DNA of 37,404 bases from Acidilobaceae archaeon (GCA_027082825.1 JALWTO010000051.1:1-37404), one strand, 5' to 3'. Positions 18,910-29,467 are shown, counted from the stretch's first letter. Notes: a model not told the origin generated them from the letters alone. Numbers and translations are program-made.

Positions 18910-20376
18910 GTGAGGCTCTTGGTTAAGCTTACAACAGGTATTAAAATCTCTCTTGAAGATCTTGAAAAAGTCGTAAAAGGAGAAAAAATCGAAATCTCAA
19001 ATGATGTAGTGGAATCTCTTAGAATCAATAGAAAGAAATATGAAGATGAGGCTAAAAAGAGAAAAATATACGGGTTCTGTACAGGCCTAGGTGCCTTACA
19101 AGGAAGCAAGATTCCGTGTGGATCTGAAGTCGAGAAAATAACAATAAGAGAACATTCTATAGGGGCTGGAACTTACGCACCTCAGGCTTGGATTAGAGCA
19201 TTCCTAACTGCGAGATTAATACAGCTTTCTCAAGGACACGCTCCCATAAGACCTGAGGTTGTCAGGTATATAATCGATGTCTTAAATAAGAATCTTCAAC
19301 CTTTGGTTCCACTACATGGTAGTGTAGGAGCTAGTGGAGATCTAGCTCCATCTTCATTTGTATTCAGATGTGCATTTTTAGGAGAGGGTCTAGCGACCAT
19401 TGGTTCTAAGGTTGTTAGGTGTAATGATGCTCTTAAAATCCTTGATCTAGACCCACCAAAGCTTGATATAGGAGAATCATTAGTTCTAATAAATAACACG
19501 GCCTGGAGTGCTGGGACTTTAGGCCTTGCAATACTCACATCCGAGAGGCTTTTAGTACGTTCACTTGAGATAGCAGGTTCTGTTTTGGAGCTCATAGGCT
19601 TCAATCCAGAACATTTTAGTAAGGAACTTTCAGAGGCTAAAAGACATGGAACACAAAAAGAGATTTCATCAATTATGAATAAGTTTAAACCAAAAAGAAA
19701 CAGCGACAGGCTACAGGATCCTTATAGTTTTAGATGTATACCACAAATATATGGAGCCGCCCTTGAAGCCCTTAGATCTGCAAGAAACATTGTTGAAAGA
19801 GAGATCAGTTCCTCAAGTGAGAATCCAACACTAAGCGAAAAAGGTATTCATCATGGATGTAATTTCCATACAGCCTATGTGGCTCTTGCCTCGGAAAACG
19901 TTTCATGGGCTCTTACTTTTATCATGAACTCTGTATATCAGAGGATACATAATCTTATGAATTCTAAGATAAACAAAGTTAGTGATTTCCTTGTTGGAAA
20001 TAAAAGCACCGTAGGAGCAATGATACTTGAATATTTAGTTGCTACTTTGACAGCTGAGGCCAGATCGGCCTCTATCCCAAGAACGTTGGAGTGGCTACCA
20101 ACAAGTCTATCGCAGGAAGATGCCAATCCAATGACCTCGAACTCGATTCTTAGGGTATTTAAGCTATTAGACATACTGGCCTGGGGTATAGCCTCTGAGG
20201 CCGCTATAGGAGCTCTGATTACAAAAAGGATTGGGGAAGATTTTAAATGGGAAATAGATATTGAAACTACGAATATTAGAGAAAGCCTAGTTAAATTAAG
20301 GAAGATGTTGACAGGAGATATTCTGATATACCAGCCACAAACCTGTTGGGGACATCATGAAATCAAAAACGTTTAA
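18910..20376 (+). CDS. MIO-dependent aromatic amino acid ammonia-lyase family (histidine ammonia-lyase-like)
   Basis: MIO triad motif GSVGASGDLAPSS; CTGLGALQ; REHSIGAG; IRPEVVRYIID; LQDPYSFRCIPQIYGA; IEREISS-type VEREISSSSENP. Confidence 0.85.
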   Translation: MRLLVKLTTGIKISLEDLEKVVKGEKIEISNDVVESLRINRKKYEDEAKKRKIYGFCTGLGALQGSKIPCGSEVEKITIREHSIGAGTYAPQAWIRAFLTARLIQLSQGHAPIRPEVVRYIIDVLNKNLQPLVPLHGSVGASGDLAPSSFVFRCAFLGEGLATIGSKVVRCNDALKILDLDPPKLDIGESLVLINNTAWSAGTLGLAILTSERLLVRSLEIAGSVLELIGFNPEHFSKELSEAKRHGTQKEISSIMNKFKPKRNSDRLQDPYSFRCIPQIYGAALEALRSARNIVEREISSSSENPTLSEKGIHHGCNFHTAYVALASENVSWALTFIMNSVYQRIHNLMNSKINKVSDFLVGNKSTVGAMILEYLVATLTAEARSASIPRTLEWLPTSLSQEDANPMTSNSILRVFKLLDILAWGIASEAAIGALITKRIGEDFKWEIDIETTNIRESLVKLRKMLTGDILIYQPQTCWGHHEIKNV

Positions 20377-20424
20377 ATAGATAATAAACAAAAATGGTTT
20401 TGTAATGAAAGAGGTGAATGAGTA

Positions 20425-21444
20425 GTGACCTTTAAAGCTTGGTCAAATGTGCTTGGTGGATTTCACAGACCTAGACTTATCAGACATGCATTAAGAGACT
20501 TTGAAAGGGGTTCCCTAGCTTTTGGCATGATAGAAGATCTATTAAAAACTGCTAGTGCAGAGATTATTGGAACACAGGTTTCCTTAGGTATGAGGTTTGT
20601 TACAGATGGCATGTTAGATTGGCATGACATATTTAGACCGTTTGTTGAGGCTTGGAGAAACGTTTATCCTGATGGCCTCTTAAGATACTTTGATAACAAT
20701 TTCTTTTATAGAATACCTGTTTTTAAGGAAGAGCCCGAACCTTCAAAATTGGTACTTGCCACAAGAATTAGGGCATTTAAAGAACTAGCTGAACCAGCAA
20801 ACTTTAAGGTTGTAATTCCTGGGCCTTTAACATTTACTCTCCTCTCCAAAAATGAGAGCGGGCTTTCAAAGGAAGAACTTGCCAAGTCTATTGCTAAAGT
20901 TCTAAATATGGAACTAAAGGAGGCCGTATCTGCTGGGGCTTTGGCTGTCCAGATAGATGAGCCAATAGTGATAGATCCCTATATAGAACTCGATGATATC
21001 AACCTACTTAGTGATCTGACCAAGATAGTGTTTGACGGTGTTGAAGCATTTAAGATCCTTGCAATTTATTTCGGTGTTCCTAAAAAAGAAGTCTACAAAA
21101 AGCTTATAGATCTAAAAGTTGATTCTATTTCTCTTCCTCTGATCGAAAATCCGAAGAACTTTTTAGATCTTATCAAAGATTTTGGTGTAGGAGATAAAAT
21201 ACCAATACTTGGAGTTATTAATACACGAAATATATATGACGATAATTACGACTTAGTTAAAAATATTGTTAAGAAGAGCGTGGACATCATAAAACCTGAC
21301 GAAATAGGGCTAACAACTAGTTCTTGGCAAGATTTAATTCCATATAGATACAGTCTGAGAAAGACTGTAATACTTGGAGAATATGCTGAAAGACTTTCTA
21401 GAGAACTAGGTTTTGATTATATAAATCCTTTAAGTATAGTATGA
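20425..21444 (+). CDS. MetE N-terminal-barrel-like / degenerate cobalamin-independent methionine synthase paralog
   Basis: Barrel pattern [31 protein letters not shown] and [11 protein letters not shown]. No zinc ligands at the HxC/E/C positions. Confidence 0.75.
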   Translation: MTFKAWSNVLGGFHRPRLIRHALRDFERGSLAFGMIEDLLKTASAEIIGTQVSLGMRFVTDGMLDWHDIFRPFVEAWRNVYPDGLLRYFDNNFFYRIPVFKEEPEPSKLVLATRIRAFKELAEPANFKVVIPGPLTFTLLSKNESGLSKEELAKSIAKVLNMELKEAVSAGALAVQIDEPIVIDPYIELDDINLLSDLTKIVFDGVEAFKILAIYFGVPKKEVYKKLIDLKVDSISLPLIENPKNFLDLIKDFGVGDKIPILGVINTRNIYDDNYDLVKNIVKKSVDIIKPDEIGLTTSSWQDLIPYRYSLRKTVILGEYAERLSRELGFDYINPLSIV

Positions 21445-21445
21445 G

Positions 21446-22450
21446 GTGATAGAAATGGAAGAGTTTAAGGTTCCTAAGAAGTTCCCTACAACAGTTGTTG
21501 GAAGTTATCCAAAGCTAGATCCTGCACCAGAGATATTAAGAAAACTTAGAAAAAAAGAACTTGATGAAAAAGACTTTCATGAACTAGTCAGACCTGCTAT
21601 AAAAAAAGTGGTTGATGATTATCTATGGGCTGGTATCGATATAATTAGTGATGGAGAACAAAGCAGAGAAGACATGGTTGTCTATTTCGCAGAAAGAATA
21701 AAAGGATATACAGTAGGTGACTGGGTTAGGATATTTGATAATACATATTTCAGAAGGCCCGTAATCTTTGATAAAGTAGAGTGGACGAGCCCTATGACTA
21801 TTGAAGATTGGGAATATGCTAGAAGCATAAGTAAGAAGAGGCCAGTGAAGGCTATATTGACAGGTCCTTATACTATGGTTGAATGGAGCTTTGATCTTTA
21901 TTATAAGGATAGGAAAGAAGCTGTTTTGGATATAGCCAAAGTAATAAGAAAAGAGGTTGAGGAGTACCTTAGAAGAGGTGTTAAATATGTTCAGGTAGAT
22001 GAACCAGCTCTCTCTACTAGACCTTGGCGTGAGGACGCAGAGCTTGTAAAGGAAGCGTTAGAAATAATATTTAGGGGAGTCCAGGCCAAGAGAGTTATAC
22101 ACATATGTTTCGGAAGACTTGAAAGAATTCTTCCTTACATATTGGACTATCCTGTAGATCAATTTGATCTTGAGTTTAAGAACAGTGACTTCAGACTTCT
22201 ATCATATCTTAAGGAATACAGTTTTGATAAAGAGTTGGGATACGGGGTTATAGATGTACATAGTCTTCAGATAGAAAACATAGACGAAATAGTAAAAGAT
22301 ATAGAAAAACTAATGAAACTTGACATAATAGGCCCTGAGAAAATTTATATAGACCCCGACTGTGGTCTTAAAAGGTTACCTAGAGAGATAGCAAGAGCTA
22401 AGCTTAGAAACATGGTAGAAGCTGCTAAAATTGCTAGAGAGAGGTGGTAA
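21446..22450 (+). CDS. metE: Cobalamin-independent methionine synthase catalytic (MetE C-terminal) domain protein
   Basis: [48 protein letters not shown], zinc ligands in VIHICFG and [10 protein letters not shown]. Confidence 0.88.
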   Translation: MIEMEEFKVPKKFPTTVVGSYPKLDPAPEILRKLRKKELDEKDFHELVRPAIKKVVDDYLWAGIDIISDGEQSREDMVVYFAERIKGYTVGDWVRIFDNTYFRRPVIFDKVEWTSPMTIEDWEYARSISKKRPVKAILTGPYTMVEWSFDLYYKDRKEAVLDIAKVIRKEVEEYLRRGVKYVQVDEPALSTRPWREDAELVKEALEIIFRGVQAKRVIHICFGRLERILPYILDYPVDQFDLEFKNSDFRLLSYLKEYSFDKELGYGVIDVHSLQIENIDEIVKDIEKLMKLDIIGPEKIYIDPDCGLKRLPREIARAKLRNMVEAAKIARERW

Positions 22451-22731
22451 TTCTATTGCCAAGAGACCAAGCAAAAGATCAGAAAGAATGCTATAGATGT
22501 GAAGAGCCTCCTTGCATACATATAGTTATTGACGAAAGAAGAAAGATATTCAAGATATTTATAGAAGATTATGAGTACATAATACCTATAGAGTTCTCGA
22601 AGCTTCTCAAAACTTGTAAGGTTATCGAAGAGAATTCAAGACTTAAAAGATACAGAGAGGCTTCAGAAGCTGATGAAGACTATCTAGCCAGAAAGTACCT
22701 AGGTGCAGAACCTTTAAGAGAGGGGAGCTAA
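22444..22731 (+). CDS. Small Cys-rich hypothetical protein coupled to metE
   Basis: Overlaps the metE stop by 7 bp. Contains [13 protein letters not shown] (Cx2Cx4C). Confidence 0.65.
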   Translation: MVILLPRDQAKDQKECYRCEEPPCIHIVIDERRKIFKIFIEDYEYIIPIEFSKLLKTCKVIEENSRLKRYREASEADEDYLARKYLGAEPLREGS

Positions 22732-22742
22732 TAAAAAAAGTT

Positions 22743-23675
22743 TTAATGTCTTCTAAGGTGTTCAGGAGGTATAGCTTTTATTAATTTTCTTACCGCCTCA
22801 CAACTCTCATGGAACTTTTCTTTTTCATCAGTAGTAAGAGGGAGCTCTAATATCTTTTTAACTCCACCTGCCCCTATGATAACAGGAACTTCAGCTACTA
22901 CATCATTCTCACCATATTCTCCATTAAGATAAACACTTGCTATGAACGCTTTATTGAGACCCTTCTTTATAGCCTCAACCATAACTGCTAAACCAGCACC
23001 AGGACCAAAGTTGCTACTGTAACCTCTGAGATTAGTTACCGTTGCTCCTGCCTTAACGGTTTCCTCCTCTATCTTTTCGAGCTCTTCCTTCGTTAAGAGT
23101 TGGGTTAGTGGGACTCCTAGAACAGTTGAGAGCCTTGGTATAGGGAACATGGCCTGGCCATGCATTCCTACAACTACAGGGACAATGTTGGCTGGGCTCA
23201 CACCAAGTCTTTTTGATGCATAATAAGCTAACCTACCAGCATCTAAGACCCCACTGAAGCCTATGACTCTCTTCCTTTCCCAACCTAATCTCTTATACAT
23301 TACATAGGCCATGGCATCTAATGGATTTGTTGTTAATAAAACAACAGACTTAGGAGCATACTCTAATATCTTATCTGCAATATCTGCTATAACCCCCGCA
23401 TTTTTGCCTACAAGTTCTTCTCTGGTCATTCCGGGTTTTCTGGGAAAACCTGCAGTAACTACAACTATATCACTACCTTCCATATCTTTAAAGTCATTAG
23501 AACCTCTTATATTTATACTAACGCCAAGTATACTTGCTGCATGGCTTAAATCAAGAGCCTCCCCTTGAGGTTTATTCTCAATGATATCTATCAAAAGTAT
23601 ATCGTCAAGTTCCTTTGTCATCATAAAAGCTGCAGCACTAGACCCTACCTTTCCTGCTCCAATTATCGTTATCAA
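22743..23675 (-). CDS. mdh: Malate dehydrogenase (LDH-like family)
   Basis: ITIIGAGKVGSSAAAFMM, LLIDIIENKPQGEALDLSHA, VVTAGFPRKPGMTREELVGKNAGV, TTNPLDAMAYVMYK and VVVGMHGQAMFP. Confidence 0.92.
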   Translation of the reverse strand: MITIIGAGKVGSSAAAFMMTKELDDILLIDIIENKPQGEALDLSHAASILGVSINIRGSNDFKDMEGSDIVVVTAGFPRKPGMTREELVGKNAGVIADIADKILEYAPKSVVLLTTNPLDAMAYVMYKRLGWERKRVIGFSGVLDAGRLAYYASKRLGVSPANIVPVVVGMHGQAMFPIPRLSTVLGVPLTQLLTKEELEKIEEETVKAGATVTNLRGYSSNFGPGAGLAVMVEAIKKGLNKAFIASVYLNGEYGENDVVAEVPVIIGAGGVKKILELPLTTDEKEKFHESCEAVRKLIKAIPPEHLRRH

Positions 23676-23774
23676 CTCTTACACCCTCGTACAGAGTTCA
23701 ATCCAAATAGTATACAAAAGAGGTTGATAGCTTAATCTATTATGAAAACTTATACAAACTAGTACATAGCCTAA

Positions 23775-24395
23775 TTATAAATCAGATAAACTGCTTGACC
23801 CAAAAAATAAAAGAGAGGCTTCAGAAGCTATGCTATGAGCTAGTCTTAATGGCTCTGGAACTCTTGAATGAACCTGAAATCTTTCTATGAATCCTTTGGC
23901 CTCTTCCCAACTTATCTCCCAAGGTAAGATCCATAACTCGCCTTTAGGCGTGTTAATTCTTCTTGCTTTATCAACTATCTTTAAGACTCTCATCCTTAGC
24001 TCAACAAGTGGTAATTTAGAGAATGCAGAATATAACCTATTGAAGCTAGGTTTATAATTATAAACGACTATTGTGGGAGCCTTAGCTAGTCTCGTAATTG
24101 TGGCTGGGCTGATTATATTAAAGCCTGCAATCGTAAGAGAATCTAAGAAAAGTATGAATGGTTTTCCATGAGACACTATTATTGCTGAATAAGCTATAAT
24201 TGATGATGCCTCAAGACTATCAATTCTCAGAAGCCCAACATTTATATCTACTGGTCTTAAATCTACATCAAAGGAAATACAAGCATATGTCGTGAATCCT
24301 TGACCAAGCCTTATGACCCTGCCATCATCACAAGCAATAACTAATACCCTAGATTCTTCTTCTCTCATCCTTAGGAAGTGCCTCCTGTTCGACAA
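23775..24395 (-). CDS. DUF99 (UPF0215) family protein
   Basis: VLVIACDDG near the N-terminus and [18 protein letters not shown] near the C-terminus. Likely true start at the internal ATG at 24368 (MREEESRVL). Confidence 0.65.
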   Translation of the reverse strand: MSNRRHFLRMREEESRVLVIACDDGRVIRLGQGFTTYACISFDVDLRPVDINVGLLRIDSLEASSIIAYSAIIVSHGKPFILFLDSLTIAGFNIISPATITRLAKAPTIVVYNYKPSFNRLYSAFSKLPLVELRMRVLKIVDKARRINTPKGELWILPWEISWEEAKGFIERFQVHSRVPEPLRLAHSIASEASLLFFGSSSLSDL

Positions 24396-25587
24396 TATCC
24401 AAAACAGGGTCTAGCATGGGATCCTCTTCTAAAGATGAGAATATAGTCTTGGGATCAGCAGCAATCACAATCATTCTTGTCTTACCATATCTTCCTCTAC
24501 TGATGACTCTTGTCTGTATTATCCCAAGCATATCAAGCTCTCCTATAATACCTGAAACTCTTCTGAATGTAACCTTTTCTATCCCAATAATCCCAACTAC
24601 TCTCTTATACCACTCATAGATTTCTCCAGTAGTTACATTAATTCGTCCTCCACCGCTTGCAGCCAAAATTGAGGCCAACACTAACTTTGAATGGAGTGGG
24701 AGACTCCTTACAACATCACCAACCCTATCCCTTTCAATTTCTTCTCTGGCAACCATGACATGCTTCTTTCTAACTTTACTATCTCCCATTCTCTCAGCTA
24801 TCTCACCTGCGACCCTAAGTAAATCAAGAGCCCTTCTAGCATCTCCATGTTCCCTCGCGGCAAGTGCGGCGCAGAGTGGTATTACCTCTGTATCAAGTAC
24901 ATTCTCTCTAAAGGCTATCTTTGCCCTTTGTCCTAAAATATCCTTTAGTTGTTCTGCGTTATATGGAGGAAATACCATCTCTTCTTCTCCTAAACTGCTT
25001 CTAACCCTTGGATCTAGGCTTTCAACAAATTTTACACTATTTGTTATCCCTATTATCGAGACCTTAGCTCTATTTAGAAGTTCGTTTATTCTGGTCAGCT
25101 TATATAAAACATCATCTCCGTGCTTTCTAATCAAAAAGTCAATTTCATCAAGAACAATTATATAAATACCATTAAGTTCTTTGAGCTTAGAGACAAGCCT
25201 TCCAAAGACTTCTCCTGTTGAAAGGCCAGTAAATGGAACTCTGACATTCAGCTCGGTTGCTATATCGGTCAAGATCCTGTAGGGAGTATCTCTATGTCTT
25301 ATATTCACATAGATACTTTTAACGTTAGCACCCAGCTCTGATGACTTGCTCTCAAGTCTTGATAGGACATATTTAACAGCAGCTGTTTTTCCAGTCCCTG
25401 TAAGACCATAGATAAAAAGGTTGTTTGGCCTATCCTTTCTCAATGCAGGAGCCAAGGTTATAGCTATTCTCTCTATCTCTCTTTCTCTATGTGGCAACTC
25501 CTTTGGTATATAGTCTGGCATTAGAACTTTCCTGTTTCTAAATATTTTAGATTTCAGCATTCTCTTAAATATTTCATCTATACTCAA
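24349..25587 (-). CDS. cdc6: Orc1/Cdc6 replication initiator
   Basis: Walker [17 protein letters not shown], Walker [32 protein letters not shown] (sensor 1), [18 protein letters not shown] (sensor 2), C-terminal wHTH. The ORF opens at 25677, but the TTG at 25585-25587 (MSIDEIFKR) with GGAGAAG upstream is the likelier start. Confidence 0.92.
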   Translation of the reverse strand: MSIDEIFKRMLKSKIFRNRKVLMPDYIPKELPHREREIERIAITLAPALRKDRPNNLFIYGLTGTGKTAAVKYVLSRLESKSSELGANVKSIYVNIRHRDTPYRILTDIATELNVRVPFTGLSTGEVFGRLVSKLKELNGIYIIVLDEIDFLIRKHGDDVLYKLTRINELLNRAKVSIIGITNSVKFVESLDPRVRSSLGEEEMVFPPYNAEQLKDILGQRAKIAFRENVLDTEVIPLCAALAAREHGDARRALDLLRVAGEIAERMGDSKVRKKHVMVAREEIERDRVGDVVRSLPLHSKLVLASILAASGGGRINVTTGEIYEWYKRVVGIIGIEKVTFRRVSGIIGELDMLGIIQTRVISRGRYGKTRMIVIAADPKTIFSSLEEDPMLDPVLDIVEQEALPKDERRRI

Positions 25588-25704
25588 TGCTCTTCTCCAG
25601 AAGAAACATTTGAAACAAAAGAAAATAAGAAGGGTCAAGGTTACCATAGCTATAAAGAATCTCCAATAAAGATACATTTGAATATAGAGTGGTTTAAAAA
25701 TGTT

Positions 25705-25938
25705 TTAGAACTTTATAAGGTCTTTTTCTGCAAACATCCTTGCAAGCCTCTCAGCCACTCTTCTTGACTTTGTCCTAAGTATCACATAAGTTCCTAGATT
25801 TTCAATCAGAATGTCCTTATCCTTAATGAACTTTAGTACCCCTTTTTCAGCAGGTATAATATAGTAGCCTTTAGGGTCCTTTCTCCTAATTATGTCCTTA
25901 ACAATCTTTTCAACATGATCTCTTTCCTTCAATGCCAC
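25705..25938 (-). CDS. Small hypothetical protein
   Basis: 77-aa basic ORF divergent from the PPC-domain gene. Clean coding-like composition. Confidence 0.5.
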   Translation of the reverse strand: MALKERDHVEKIVKDIIRRKDPKGYYIIPAEKGVLKFIKDKDILIENLGTYVILRTKSRRVAERLARMFAEKDLIKF

Positions 25939-25997
25939 TTTCCCGTAGTCAAATTTTTCATCTGCCAGCTTTATTTATATTAAAATTGGTGAGAGAA

Positions 25998-26447
25998 GTG
26001 GAAGGACAGCTTTATGGGTATTCTTCCCACGTTGTGGGTAGGATTCTCTTCTTTAAAATCCCAGAGGGCTCTCATCCTCATAAGGAAATAGAGAAGGTTC
26101 TTGAGGAAAACGATGTAAAGGCCGCAGTCATAACTGGCATAGGAGGTTTCTCTGAGGCAAGATTGGGAGTCTATAGCCCAGAAGAGAAAAAATATTATGA
26201 AACAGAGGTGAAACCGCAAGAAAATAGAGTATTAGAAGTTACAGCTTTTAATGGAAATTCTGTAAGAAATCCTGAAAACAAATATCACACACATCTACAT
26301 GTTGTAGTAGCAAGAACACCAAGAGAAGTTTACGCGGGACATTTGATAGATGCTATCGTTAACCCGTTCCTAGAAGTAGCCATAATGGAACTTGTCGGAG
26401 ATCTTGCAAGGTTTCAGGCATTGCTTTCACATAGATGGAGCCTATAG
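25998..26447 (+). CDS. PPC/DUF296 domain protein
   Basis: FKIPEGSHPHKEIEKVLEENDVKAAVITGIGGFSEARLGVY...NPENKYHTHLHVVVARTPREVYAGHLIDAIVNPFLEVAIMEL. GTG at 25998 is preferred over the ORF-track start at 25932. Confidence 0.83.
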   Translation: MEGQLYGYSSHVVGRILFFKIPEGSHPHKEIEKVLEENDVKAAVITGIGGFSEARLGVYSPEEKKYYETEVKPQENRVLEVTAFNGNSVRNPENKYHTHLHVVVARTPREVYAGHLIDAIVNPFLEVAIMELVGDLARFQALLSHRWSL

Positions 26448-26449
26448 AT

Positions 26450-26902
26450 TCACCTAATTATGTGTTCCTTAACTGTCTTAAGTACAAAAGGAAATACCAG
26501 GAGCATAAAATACCCAAGAAAAGCATCTCCCCTCAAAAGCCCCGCCACTATATCTCCTCTGCCAAAACTCTGGCTTCTTATTATGTCATCTAGCCATGTT
26601 GCTCCTACATCAAGAACCTGGACCACCATTGCAGTAATTGATAGAAGGGAACCAACGAGACTTGCTGCTGATGATAAAATAATATTCTTTCTGAATGTTG
26701 TAGGAGAAGAGAGAAGAACCGCTCCTATACTAAGCAATAATATGGACATTCCTATATTTCCTGGAGTAATCCTTGTAAGACATTCTCCTGAGGTTCTAGC
26801 CACTAGTGCACAGAGACCCAAAATCATATATGCAGATCCAAAGAACCCTGAGATAACAGAAATAATTTCTAACCTCTCTGAGGCATGAAGTTTACCGCTC
26901 AA
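26450..26902 (-). CDS. Small multi-pass membrane protein adjacent to FeoB
   Basis: 150 aa with four hydrophobic segments, same strand and immediately downstream of feoB. Confidence 0.5.
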   Translation of the reverse strand: MSGKLHASERLEIISVISGFFGSAYMILGLCALVARTSGECLTRITPGNIGMSILLLSIGAVLLSSPTTFRKNIILSSAASLVGSLLSITAMVVQVLDVGATWLDDIIRSQSFGRGDIVAGLLRGDAFLGYFMLLVFPFVLKTVKEHIIR

Positions 26903-26903
26903 G

Positions 26904-28958
26904 CTACATCACCCCTAAAAGATGACCAAAGCTAATGACAGCCAGGGCTAAAGTGTAAGCTAATATTAACTCATAGGCTACTGCCATAACTGCATACTTT
27001 GATCCCATCTCGCTTCTTATAGTTGCTATCGTTGCGATGCAAGGCACGTAAATTAAGACAAAAATCATAAAGGCATATCCAGTTACAGGTGTGAATGCAT
27101 GAAGTTTTGCTAAAGCAGCAGGTAAACCACTTTCGCCAATCCCATAAAGTATTGCCATAGTACCAACTACTATCTCCTTAGCAATAAAACCAAAGATCAG
27201 TGCTACAGAAATTCTCCAATCCCAATTAAGAGGTCTAAAGATAGTTTCAGAAAATGCTTTTCCAAGAAGTCCAGTCCAACTGTGTTCAAGAAGCCTAGGA
27301 GAGCTAAGGGCATTTGCACCCAAGAATCCTGAGGGGCCTGTCACAGATAAAAGCCATATAAATATGACACCTATCAATATAACGCTTCCAGCCTTATAGA
27401 GAAATCTCTTGCTTCTTTCCCACATTTTCATGCCTATGATATCCGACCTAGGCATAATATACGGAGGCATCTCCATTACAAATCCAGCACTTGGACCTTT
27501 GAAAACCAATTTTCTAAGAGCCAGGGCTACAAGAAGAGCCAGGGCTACACTCCATATATACATACTAAGTACTACTGCACCTGCCACTTGTCTAAATACA
27601 GCATATGCTATAACCATATATACAGGAAGTCTGGCACTACATGTAGCCAAAGGTGCTATCAGTGCTGCCGTCTTTCTTTCATTTTCATCTTCTATAGTCC
27701 TCGTGGCCATTACTGCTGGAACATTACATCCAAAACCTATCACAAGCGGTATCACGGTCTTGCCTGAGAGACCAAACTTGCTAAATAACTTATCAACAAG
27801 ATAAGCTATTCGTGTCATATATCCTACATCCTCTAAGAACGCTAACCCTAGAAAGAACATCATTATGAGTGGTAAGAAGCTTACTACAGTACCAACTCCG
27901 TTTGTTACTCCATCTGCTAAAAGTGATGCAAGCCAAGAAGGCAGAAACTTTAAGCCCAAGATCCGATTGTGAAGATACCCGTTTATTAGAATGCTGAAGA
28001 GATCTACAAAAGGAGTTGAGATCTCAAAGGCAAACCTAAAAAGCATATAGAGAACAGCTATGGCTGAAAATATTCCTAAAAACCTATGAGTTAGGATAGA
28101 GTCTAGAAGATCAGTCCATGTAACTCCCTTAGCCTTTGTCTGTTTTATAACTTCCTTCACTATGTTAAGTATTGTTTGATATCTTCTCTCAGTCATGAAT
28201 AGTTCTAAATCATCTATTTTATTTTGAAGTTCAGCTCTAATTTTTTCAACCTTTCTTATAACTTCATTACCTCCTGCATAGGACTTAACCTTTCTTATAA
28301 CATCCTCATCCCACTCAAGTAACTTTATTGATATCCATCTTGACGGGTACTTCCTTATAATTTCAGGGACATTTTCCTGAAGGATTTTTTCAACATCTCT
28401 TATGGCTCTTTCTAGATCATAACCATAATCTACAATATTCGTTCTCCCTTTAGATCTTCCAACATATTCAAGTATCAACTCTCTTAATTTTTTAAGCCCA
28501 CTGCCAGTTACTGCAACCGTAGGAATCACAGGAATTCCTAAGAGTTCGCTAAGTTTCTCATGATCTATCACTATACCCTGTTCTTCAGCAAGGTCAACCA
28601 TGTTAAGGGCTACTATAGTGTTAGCTTCAAGTTCCAATATAGAAAGAGCCAGATAAAGACTTCTTTCAAGGTTAGTTGCATTTACAACAACTATAACCAG
28701 GTCTGGATTTTCCTCGACAATAAAGTTTCTGGCTATTATTTCATCAAGACTATACGCCGTAAGACCATAAATCCCAGGAAGGTCAACCACTTCTATCTCA
28801 ATGGAATTAATTCTCATAGTTCCTATTTTCTTTTCTATAGTGACTCCTGGCCAGTTTCCAACCCAAGCCCTTCCACCAGTTAATTTGTTAAATATTGATG
28901 ACTTTCCGGAATTTGGAACACCAGCTAAAGCTACTATGTAACCTTCCTTTTTTGACAT
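26904..28958 (-). CDS. feoB: Ferrous iron transporter FeoB
   Basis: GVPNSGKSSIFNKLTGGRAWVGNWPGVTIEKK, DLPGIYGLTAYSLDEIIAR, ALNMVDLAE, Gate motifs PLVIGFGCNVPAVMATRTI and RLPVYMV. Confidence 0.95.
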   Translation of the reverse strand: MSKKEGYIVALAGVPNSGKSSIFNKLTGGRAWVGNWPGVTIEKKIGTMRINSIEIEVVDLPGIYGLTAYSLDEIIARNFIVEENPDLVIVVVNATNLERSLYLALSILELEANTIVALNMVDLAEEQGIVIDHEKLSELLGIPVIPTVAVTGSGLKKLRELILEYVGRSKGRTNIVDYGYDLERAIRDVEKILQENVPEIIRKYPSRWISIKLLEWDEDVIRKVKSYAGGNEVIRKVEKIRAELQNKIDDLELFMTERRYQTILNIVKEVIKQTKAKGVTWTDLLDSILTHRFLGIFSAIAVLYMLFRFAFEISTPFVDLFSILINGYLHNRILGLKFLPSWLASLLADGVTNGVGTVVSFLPLIMMFFLGLAFLEDVGYMTRIAYLVDKLFSKFGLSGKTVIPLVIGFGCNVPAVMATRTIEDENERKTAALIAPLATCSARLPVYMVIAYAVFRQVAGAVVLSMYIWSVALALLVALALRKLVFKGPSAGFVMEMPPYIMPRSDIIGMKMWERSKRFLYKAGSVILIGVIFIWLLSVTGPSGFLGANALSSPRLLEHSWTGLLGKAFSETIFRPLNWDWRISVALIFGFIAKEIVVGTMAILYGIGESGLPAALAKLHAFTPVTGYAFMIFVLIYVPCIATIATIRSEMGSKYAVMAVAYELILAYTLALAVISFGHLLGVM

Positions 28959-28964
28959 AAAGAA

Positions 28965-29207
28965 TCAGGCCTCCTCAACAAAGATCTTCATACACATACC
29001 AAACCCTAAAACGATCCTAGGAGATGAACCAATACTATCTGCTATCTCAACTATTACAGGCCCGCCATTTATTGAACTTATGACCTTTAGAATTTTCCCC
29101 TCAATAATCCCTAGGCTTCTTAGCTTTGAATAAACACCACGTCCACCTCTTATCTCTATAACTCTTACCGTAGAACCCGGTCTTACCAGAGCTAAAGGTA
29201 TCATCAC
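28965..29207 (-). CDS. feoA: FeoA-domain protein
   Basis: MIPLALVRPGSTVRVIEIRGGRGVYSKLRSLGIIEGKILKVISSINGGPVIVEI. Confidence 0.85.
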   Translation of the reverse strand: MMIPLALVRPGSTVRVIEIRGGRGVYSKLRSLGIIEGKILKVISSINGGPVIVEIADSIGSSPRIVLGFGMCMKIFVEEA

Positions 29208-29467
29208 TTCAGCACCTCCTCAACTAGAACGCAACTAGCCTCATTAACCCTCAGACTGATAGGATATCCGCTGACTTGAAGCTCCAATGGATCGCCAAGA
29301 GGGGCTTTATTCATTACCTTAACTATCATTCCAGGAATTATCCCAAAATCACCAAGTCTTTTCTTTACAAATCCTTTACAGGTAACTTTAACTATTTTAT
29401 ATAATCTTCCAATATCAGCATTAGAGAGTTGTATTATTTTTCTGGCATCAGCAGACACTACCTTCAC
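29204..29467 (-). CDS. feoA: FeoA-domain protein (second copy)
   Basis: LYKIVKVTCKGFVKKRLGDFGIIPGMIVKVMNKAPLGDPLELQVSGYPISLRVNEA. Overlaps the downstream feoA by 4 bp. Confidence 0.83.
   Translation of the reverse strand: MKVVSADARKIIQLSNADIGRLYKIVKVTCKGFVKKRLGDFGIIPGMIVKVMNKAPLGDPLELQVSGYPISLRVNEASCVLVEEVLK

Noticed and set aside
25588-25677. N-terminal transmembrane-like segment of the Cdc6 ORF ([22 protein letters not shown])
   Set aside because: Probably translated spacer. Typical Cdc6 starts near [11 protein letters not shown], and a TTG with a GGAGAAG RBS is present at 25587.
26460-26888. 142-aa plus-strand ORF opposite the FeoB-adjacent membrane protein
   Set aside because: The minus-strand ORF has coherent membrane-protein segments and operon context; the plus-strand product looks non-native.
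29281-29310. ORB-like string ctccaatggatcgccaagaggggcttt
   Set aside because: Lies inside the feoA coding sequence as a single copy, far from cdc6; likely coincidence.
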